Source: an uncultured Slackia sp.
GTDB lineage: Bacteria > Actinomycetota > Coriobacteriia > Coriobacteriales > Eggerthellaceae
Direction of reading: 5' to 3'
DNA: 29,058 bases
NCBI RefSeq assembly: GCF_959608125.1
Contig: NZ_CAUHPG010000027.1
Span: 1 to 29,058 of the forward strand
Shown here: positions 23,771 to 29,058 of the stretch, piece after piece
How the letters are laid out: each line of letters begins with the position of its first letter
Position numbering within the stretch: the stretch's first letter is position 1
Notes under the pieces: model-generated
What the model was told of the DNA's origin: nothing
The model's database searches: none
The model's input: only the letters and a program-made list of their open reading frames with translations
Translations under genes and position numbers: made by a program

Positions 23771-24685
23771 TTAGTTCACCTTGTGAACGGTCACGCCGCG
23801 CTCGAGATAATCCATGACCGAACGGGCGGCCATCTTGGCGCAGTTGTCCTCGGCCTCCTTAGTGGATGCGCCCAGATGCGGCATCACGATCGCACGCGGC
23901 ATCTCGACTACGGCGGGATTGGCGAAGTCGGTCACGTAGCGCACGACCTTGCCCGCTTCGAGGGCGGCGGCCATGGCGGCATCGTCGACCAGCGTGTCGC
24001 GCGAGAAGTTCAGGAACACGACGCCGTCCTTCATCTGCGCGATCGCCTCGGCGTTCACCATGCCGATAGTATCTTTCAGAGCAGGAACGTGGATGGTCAC
24101 ATAATCGCAGGCGGGATACAGGTCGGCCAGATCGGTCACGAACGTCATGTCGGCGGAAATGGCGGCGGCGCGCTCGGCGTCGACGAACGGATCGTAGCCG
24201 ACGACCTTCATGCCCAACGCTTCGGCTGCAGCGACGACTTTTGCGCCGATGGCGCCCAGGCCGATGACGCCCAGCGTCTTGCCGAAAATCTCGCCGCCGG
24301 CGAAGGCCTTCTTCGCCTTCTCGGCCGCCTTGCCGACGTTCGCATCGGCAGCATTTTCCTTCACCCATTCGATACCGCCCACGATGTCGCGCGCGGCGAG
24401 CAGCATGCCCGCAAGAACGAGTTCCTTGACCGCGTTGGCATTAGCGCCCGGCGTATTGAACACGGCGATACCGGCATCGGCGCACTTCTGAAGCGGAATA
24501 TTGTTCACGCCGGCGCCTGCGCGCGCGATAACCTTCAGGTTGGCGGGAAGCTCCATCTCGTGCATGTCGGCGCTGCGCACGAGCACGGCATCGGCCTGCG
24601 CGATATCGTCGACCAGTTCGTATTCATCGGTGAAAACGGCAAGGCCCTCGGCCGAAATATTGTTCAAGCAATGAACCTTATACAT
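23771..24685 (-). CDS. serA: D-3-phosphoglycerate dehydrogenase, short form
   Basis: A 304-aa NAD-dependent enzyme oxidising 3-phosphoglycerate, the first step of serine synthesis. Substrate-binding region RAGAGVNNIP, NAD motif GLGAIGAKV, catalytic Arg in NFSRDTLVDD and His in MPHLGAST are present; the usual Glu of the His-Glu dyad is not obvious in VTDFANPAV, as in related short SerA proteins. The C-terminal ACT domain is missing, so serine feedback through ACT is not expected. The ATG at 24685 gives the normal N-terminus MYKVHCLNNIS; the open frame to 26659 is an artefact. It lies 98 bp after serC with a parS/terminator palindrome between. Confidence 0.94.
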   Translation of the reverse strand: MYKVHCLNNISAEGLAVFTDEYELVDDIAQADAVLVRSADMHEMELPANLKVIARAGAGVNNIPLQKCADAGIAVFNTPGANANAVKELVLAGMLLAARDIVGGIEWVKENAADANVGKAAEKAKKAFAGGEIFGKTLGVIGLGAIGAKVVAAAEALGMKVVGYDPFVDAERAAAISADMTFVTDLADLYPACDYVTIHVPALKDTIGMVNAEAIAQMKDGVVFLNFSRDTLVDDAAMAAALEAGKVVRYVTDFANPAVVEMPRAIVMPHLGASTKEAEDNCAKMAARSVMDYLERGVTVHKVN

Positions 24686-24745
24686 GCTGCATGTCCCTTC
24701 TTTCAAAACAAAACGGTCCCCCTTAAAGGGAAGCATCAAAGCGAA

Positions 24746-24775
24746 AAGCCCGTGTTTCACGTGAAACACGGGCTT
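24746..24775 (-). terminator. parS: parS site embedded in an intrinsic terminator between serC and serA
   Basis: A perfect 30-bp palindrome centred on TGTTTCACGTGAAACA (24753-24768), the consensus ParB site, with arms extended to AAGCCCG/CGGGCTT. On the leftward transcript the stem is followed by TTCGCTTTG and lies 8 bp past the serC stop, so it also has the shape and place of an intrinsic terminator. Both roles are inferred; the parS match is exact. Confidence 0.88.
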
Positions 24776-24783
24776 CGTCCCGT

Positions 24784-25866
<1,083 letters not shown>

Positions 25867-25939
25867 GTCGATGACCTCCTTCGCCGGTCGTAATCATTCG
25901 AATCGTTTCACGTCGCGAAAAAGCGTGACGCACCGAACT

Positions 25940-25945
25940 ATTGTA
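25940..25945 (-). promoter_or_regulatory. -10 element of serC
   Basis: TACAAT on the reverse strand, about 73 bp before the ATG, with no clear -35. The leader contains a short TCACG/CGTGA stem. The rest of 25946-26094 shows no gene. Confidence 0.45.
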
Positions 25946-26094
25946 AAGAGAACGGACCGATCGGCGGAGAAGCGAGCGGCGGCGAAGCGAAACCTTACGC
26001 GAGCGGCGAAGAAACGGCGGATTCGGCACGGCGAACGGGCATCTCGTCACAGAAGGCACACGTCGCGCCGCTCGACGACGCGGCCTCGAGATGC

Positions 26095-26123
26095 AAAAGG
26101 CGGGGGAACGCTCCCCCGCCTTT
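26095..26123 (-). terminator. Terminator of the magnesium operon
   Basis: Reverse strand AAAGGCGGGGGA, GCG, TTCCCCCGCCTTTT: a 12-bp GC-rich stem ending in T residues, 17 bp past the transporter stop. Confidence 0.9.
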
Positions 26124-26139
26124 ACGCTGTTTCCTTGGT

Positions 26140-27498
26140 CTATATGCCGAGAACCTGCATGATCAGCAGAGCCACGGTAAGGACCGTGACGATGGCGACC
26201 GTCGCCCAAATGACGGCCTTTCCCGCCCATGTGCTGACATATTTGCCCATAATGCGCTTGTCCGCAGCGATAAGCGCCATGAACACCAGCAAGACCGGCA
26301 GGATGACGCCGTTGATGAACTGCGCCGTGAGCATGATGCCCATGAGGTCGAGGTTCGGAATGAGCACCACCACGGCGGAAAACACGATGACCGACGTGAA
26401 GATGCCCTTGAACATAGGGGCCTCTTTCCACGTGAAATCGACGCCGGCCTCCCAGCCGAACGCCTCGCAGATGACGAACGACGTGGTCAGAGGCAGCACG
26501 CATGCAGCCAAAAAGCTCGCTGCCGTCAAGCCTGCGGCGAACAGAATCTGGGCGTATTCGCCCGCGAACGGAGCCAACGCGTTGGCAGCCGCAGCAGCAG
26601 AATCGACTGCAACGCCTTGCGGATACAGGACCGCACCCGTAGTGATGATGATGAACCAAGCCACGATGCAGGCCACGATGGTGCCGGTGGTGACGTCGAC
26701 CTTCTGCAGCATCATCTCCTGCGGGTCGTCGGTGACGCCTTTATCGACCACGTTGCTCTGCGTGAAAAACATCATCCACGGAGCGATCGTCGTGCCGATC
26801 ATGGCGATGACCAGCGACACGAAATGGGGATCGGCGGGAACCTGAGGAATGACCGTCGAATACGCCACATCCCCCCAGTTCGGACCGGCAAGAAACGCCG
26901 CGATTACATAGGTGACGAACACGAGAGACACCGCCAGGAACACCTTCTCGACGCTCTTGTAGCTGCCCTTTACCACGAGGAGCCACACTATAAGGGCGGC
27001 GACGGGCACGCTCGCCATACGCGGGATGCCGAAAAGCTCCATGCCGCTCGCGATGCCGGCGAACTCGCTGAACGTGGTCGCGACATTGCCGATCAACAAT
27101 GCGCCCATGGCAAGAGCGGTCAAGCGAATGCCGAAACGCTCGCGGATGAGGGCGGCGAAACCCTTGCCCGTCACTGCGCCCATGCGGGCGGCCGTCAGCT
27201 GGACTACCAGCAGCAGCACGCACATCACGGGAATAACCCATAGCGCGGCGAATCCGAAATCGGCGCCGGCGGTGGAATACGTCGAGATACCGCCTGCATC
27301 GTTGCCGGCCATCGCGCTTACAACGCCAGGACCCATGGCTCCGAGAATCAGAAGCGCCGTGGCGCGTTTCTTCTTCGCCTCGGCACCGGACGCGCCGTCG
27401 ACGGCGACATCCTGGGCGACTTCGATCGCGCTTTTATCGCCCTCACGGACAGCCTGCATGACCTCGTCGTACGAGGCGCCTTTCTTCACGGCAGCCAT
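26140..27498 (-). CDS. NRAMP-related magnesium transporter (NRMT type)
   Basis: A 452-aa membrane protein of the SLC11/NRAMP fold with about 11 helices after a ~45-residue soluble N-terminus. The metal-site motif of helix 1, normally Asp-Pro-Gly-Asn, reads D67-A-G-G70, and the helix 6 motif Met-Pro-His reads A239-P-W241. Loss of the Asn and of the soft Met ligand is the mark of the NRAMP-related Mg transporters described structurally from Eggerthella lenta (known literature, from memory), so Mg2+ rather than Fe/Mn is the likely substrate. The ATG overlaps the stop of the upstream gene by one base (TGATG) with GGAGGTGGG before it, so translation is coupled. Its partner carries Mg-sensor domains. 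Confidence 0.9.
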   Translation of the reverse strand: MAAVKKGASYDEVMQAVREGDKSAIEVAQDVAVDGASGAEAKKKRATALLILGAMGPGVVSAMAGNDAGGISTYSTAGADFGFAALWVIPVMCVLLLVVQLTAARMGAVTGKGFAALIRERFGIRLTALAMGALLIGNVATTFSEFAGIASGMELFGIPRMASVPVAALIVWLLVVKGSYKSVEKVFLAVSLVFVTYVIAAFLAGPNWGDVAYSTVIPQVPADPHFVSLVIAMIGTTIAPWMMFFTQSNVVDKGVTDDPQEMMLQKVDVTTGTIVACIVAWFIIITTGAVLYPQGVAVDSAAAAANALAPFAGEYAQILFAAGLTAASFLAACVLPLTTSFVICEAFGWEAGVDFTWKEAPMFKGIFTSVIVFSAVVVLIPNLDLMGIMLTAQFINGVILPVLLVFMALIAADKRIMGKYVSTWAGKAVIWATVAIVTVLTVALLIMQVLGI

Positions 27499-28847
27499 CA
27501 GCCCACCTCCATGATCCGCATGATCACGGCCGTATACAGCGCCAAGAACATGATGCCTCCGCACACGGCGAGAGCCACTTTCATCCACAGATTCGTGGTT
27601 TTCTCGGTCTCGGTGCTTTCTTCGATGACGTCGAGCGCATCATCGACCGTCACCAGGCCGAGCATATGACCGCTCTCGTCGACGACAGGCAATGCGACCA
27701 TGTCGTACTTCGAGATGTCGGAAGCAACTTCCTCTTCATCTTCATCAGGTGAAACGGTGATGATATCGGTGAACATGACATCGCCGAGGCGAGTGTCGTT
27801 ATGGGCAAGCACCAGCGTACGCATCGACATGACGCCGACGAGCTTCTCGCTGTCTTCCTCCAAGACGTAGACAAAATGAACGGTCGGGAAATCCTCGTCC
27901 AGAGCACGCAGCGTCTCGATGGCCTCCCCTACCGTGTCGTCTTCGCTCAACGCGACGAACTGCGTGGTCATCATGCCGCCTGCGGTATCGTCGCGATATC
28001 CCAGCAGACGCCTGATTTCGGCGGCGTCTTCCACGCCCATCAGACGGAGCAAGGTCTCGGCCTTCTCGTAAGGAAGGTCGCGAATGATGTCGGCGGCATC
28101 GTCGGGATCCATCTGGCGAAGCAGGCCGGACGCCTCGCGGTCAGTCATGTCGTCGAGCGTTTCCGCCTGGAATTCGTCTTCCAGTTCGGCGATGATTTCG
28201 GCCGAACGCGTGTCGTCGATGTGCTTGAATACCTCGGCGCGCTGTTTCGGGTCCAGCTGTTCCAAAATATCGGCGACGTCGGCGGGGTGCAGCTCTTCGA
28301 GGCGCTTATGCGTCACGGACAGCTTCACCTTCGACAGGTCGCGATCGAGCAGGTCCATATAATTCCAGGCGATGATTTTCTCTTCGACTTTCTTGCCGAA
28401 AAGCTTGGCGCCGGAAACGACGGCTTTCTCCAGCAGCGGATGCAGACCGCGCAGAATACCGCGCACGCCCACCTCGGCGCCCAAAAGGCGCAACTGCGAG
28501 CCGGAAGGCGACAGCTTGAGGTCGTTGACGCGCACGACTTTCAGGCCCTGCGTATCGACGATCTGCTGATCGAGCAGATCGCGCGCCAAAAGGACCTCGG
28601 TAGGCTGCAGATAGCTGAATCGGATGTTGTACGACTCGGTATTGAGAGTGACTTCGTCTTCGCTGAAGTCTTCGACGTACTTGCGCCAGCTGATCATGAA
28701 CGGCGTGCGTCCAGGACCGCGGAATGCAAGCGAGGTGATGCGGGGAAATACTTCCCCCGTGGAAATAGCAAGGTCGGAGACCGTGCCGAGTTTTTCGCCC
28801 GTGGAATCGTACACAGGGCGACCGAGCATGTTAGTCAAATAGAACAT
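27498..28847 (-). CDS. PRC-barrel/MgtE_N/CBS protein with a single membrane helix
   Basis: A 449-aa protein. Residues ~1-75 form a PRC-barrel domain and ~88-140 a second PRC-like unit. Residues ~183-280 are the MgtE N-terminal helical domain (LHPADVADILEQLDP, MDPDDAADIIRDLP). Two CBS domains follow (~288-345 and ~350-410) with acidic segments. The end is one hydrophobic helix (~421-444) and four more residues. True MgtE has five membrane helices after the CBS pair; here the pore is absent and the next gene, coupled by a 1-base stop/start overlap, is an NRAMP-type Mg transporter. The inference is that this is a detached MgtE Mg2+-sensing gate acting on that transporter at the membrane. The ATG follows AAGGGG. 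Confidence 0.9.
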   Translation of the reverse strand: MFYLTNMLGRPVYDSTGEKLGTVSDLAISTGEVFPRITSLAFRGPGRTPFMISWRKYVEDFSEDEVTLNTESYNIRFSYLQPTEVLLARDLLDQQIVDTQGLKVVRVNDLKLSPSGSQLRLLGAEVGVRGILRGLHPLLEKAVVSGAKLFGKKVEEKIIAWNYMDLLDRDLSKVKLSVTHKRLEELHPADVADILEQLDPKQRAEVFKHIDDTRSAEIIAELEDEFQAETLDDMTDREASGLLRQMDPDDAADIIRDLPYEKAETLLRLMGVEDAAEIRRLLGYRDDTAGGMMTTQFVALSEDDTVGEAIETLRALDEDFPTVHFVYVLEEDSEKLVGVMSMRTLVLAHNDTRLGDVMFTDIITVSPDEDEEEVASDISKYDMVALPVVDESGHMLGLVTVDDALDVIEESTETEKTTNLWMKVALAVCGGIMFLALYTAVIMRIMEVG

Positions 28848-28853
28848 AAATCC

Positions 28854-28886
28854 CCTTCGTGCGACAAGCCTTGTCGCGCACGAAGG
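28854..28886 (-). promoter_or_regulatory. Leader hairpin hiding the ribosome binding site of the Mg operon
   Basis: On the reverse strand CCTTCGTG, GC bulge, GCGACAAG then CTTGTCGC, ACGAAGG forms a 15-bp stem with a 2-base bulge and almost no loop. Its 3' arm contains ACGAAGGGG, the ribosome binding site, ending a few bases before the ATG at 28847. A regulatory role is inferred. It is too short to be an M-box. Nearby, TCGAACCTT is repeated at 28923 and 28936. Confidence 0.6.
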
Positions 28887-28956
28887 ACGAGAGCAAGGCT
28901 ACATCAGGTGAATGTTGTGTTTTCGAACCTTCAAATCGAACCTTTTCTCCCTGCAA

Positions 28957-28980
28957 ATAAAAAAAGGCGCTTGCGCGCCG
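28957..28980 (-). terminator. Terminator of tRNA-Arg(ACG)
   Basis: Reverse strand GGCGC, GCAA, GCGCC followed by seven T, about 27 nt after the tRNA CCA. Confidence 0.88.
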
Positions 28981-29006
28981 CAACTGCTTCCCTTCATTAA
29001 GAAAAG

Positions 29007-29058
29007 TGGTGCGCCGTGAGGGATTCGAACCCCCGACGTACTGATTCGTAGTCAGTCC
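29007..29058 (-). tRNA. tRNA-Arg (anticodon ACG), partial
   Basis: The 3' 52 nt of a tRNA on the reverse strand, cut by the window end. Anticodon stem ACTGA/TCAGT with loop CTACGAA gives ACG; T-loop GGTTCGAATCC and encoded CCA are present. Confidence 0.93.

Noticed and set aside
25907..25927. Half parS site GTTTCACGT in the serC leader
   Set aside because: The right half does not match, so no palindrome; probably chance or part of a leader stem.
26430..26446. Third parS-like site (TTTCCACGTGAAAT)
   Set aside because: Only about 11 of 16 positions match the parS consensus, and it lies within transporter coding sequence; likely chance.
28848..28956. M-box (ykoK) magnesium riboswitch ahead of the Mg operon
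   Set aside because: The leader is too short and shows only one hairpin; the conserved M-box core is not seen.

Overview
The window is chromosomal DNA from a high-GC Gram-positive bacterium, most likely an anaerobe of the Coriobacteriia (Eggerthellaceae: Eggerthella, Slackia, Gordonibacter or a relative). The evidence is a Tat-lipoprotein FAD reductase divergent from a LuxR regulator with a membrane sensor, an NRAMP-related Mg transporter with Asp-Ala-Gly-Gly and Ala-Pro-Trp in place of the usual metal-site motifs, Firmicutes-like riboswitches and high GC. No marker settles the genus. Two perfect 16-bp parS sites (9951 and 24753) suggest the segment is fairly close to the replication origin.

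Layout. 1-4000: tRNA-Ser(TGA), a secreted flavin reductase of unknown substrate and a divergent membrane-LuxR regulator, with a near-repeated dyad (ACC[A/G]TCATGGTCGAA) between them. 4148-10707: a leftward lysine/DAP operon lysA-dapA-dapB-dapH behind a lysine riboswitch and terminator; rightward from the same region, an M20 amidohydrolase (likely N-acetyl-DAP deacetylase) and apbE. With the aminotransferase at 19557-20711, most of the acetyl branch of DAP synthesis is present.

10812-14711: tRNA-Arg(CCT) carries a 3.8-kb insertion bounded by a perfect 50-bp direct repeat that starts in the anticodon loop. The insertion supplies a replacement tRNA 3' half and terminator; the displaced original terminator lies beyond the right repeat. 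Cargo: an HTH/zinc-ribbon regulator, yjdF behind a yjdF-type (azaaromatic-sensing) riboswitch and terminator, an XRE regulator interrupted by an in-frame TGA, and an ABC-2 exporter pair. No integrase is visible. It looks like a small xenobiotic-response island.

14892-22137: a large ATPase-permease fusion, galE, a class I aminotransferase and citrate synthase, all leftward. 22359-25866: serC, serA (short, no ACT domain) and a DUF1015 gene; between serC and serA sits a perfect 30-bp palindrome that is both a parS site and an intrinsic terminator. 26140-28847: a two-gene magnesium operon in which a PRC/MgtE_N/CBS protein with one membrane helix instead of the MgtE pore is translationally coupled to an NRAMP-related Mg transporter, preceded by a hairpin that hides the ribosome binding site. 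The window ends inside tRNA-Arg(ACG). Best leads for new biology are the tRNA-borne yjdF/ABC island, the MgtE-sensor/NRAMP pair, and the parS-terminator.
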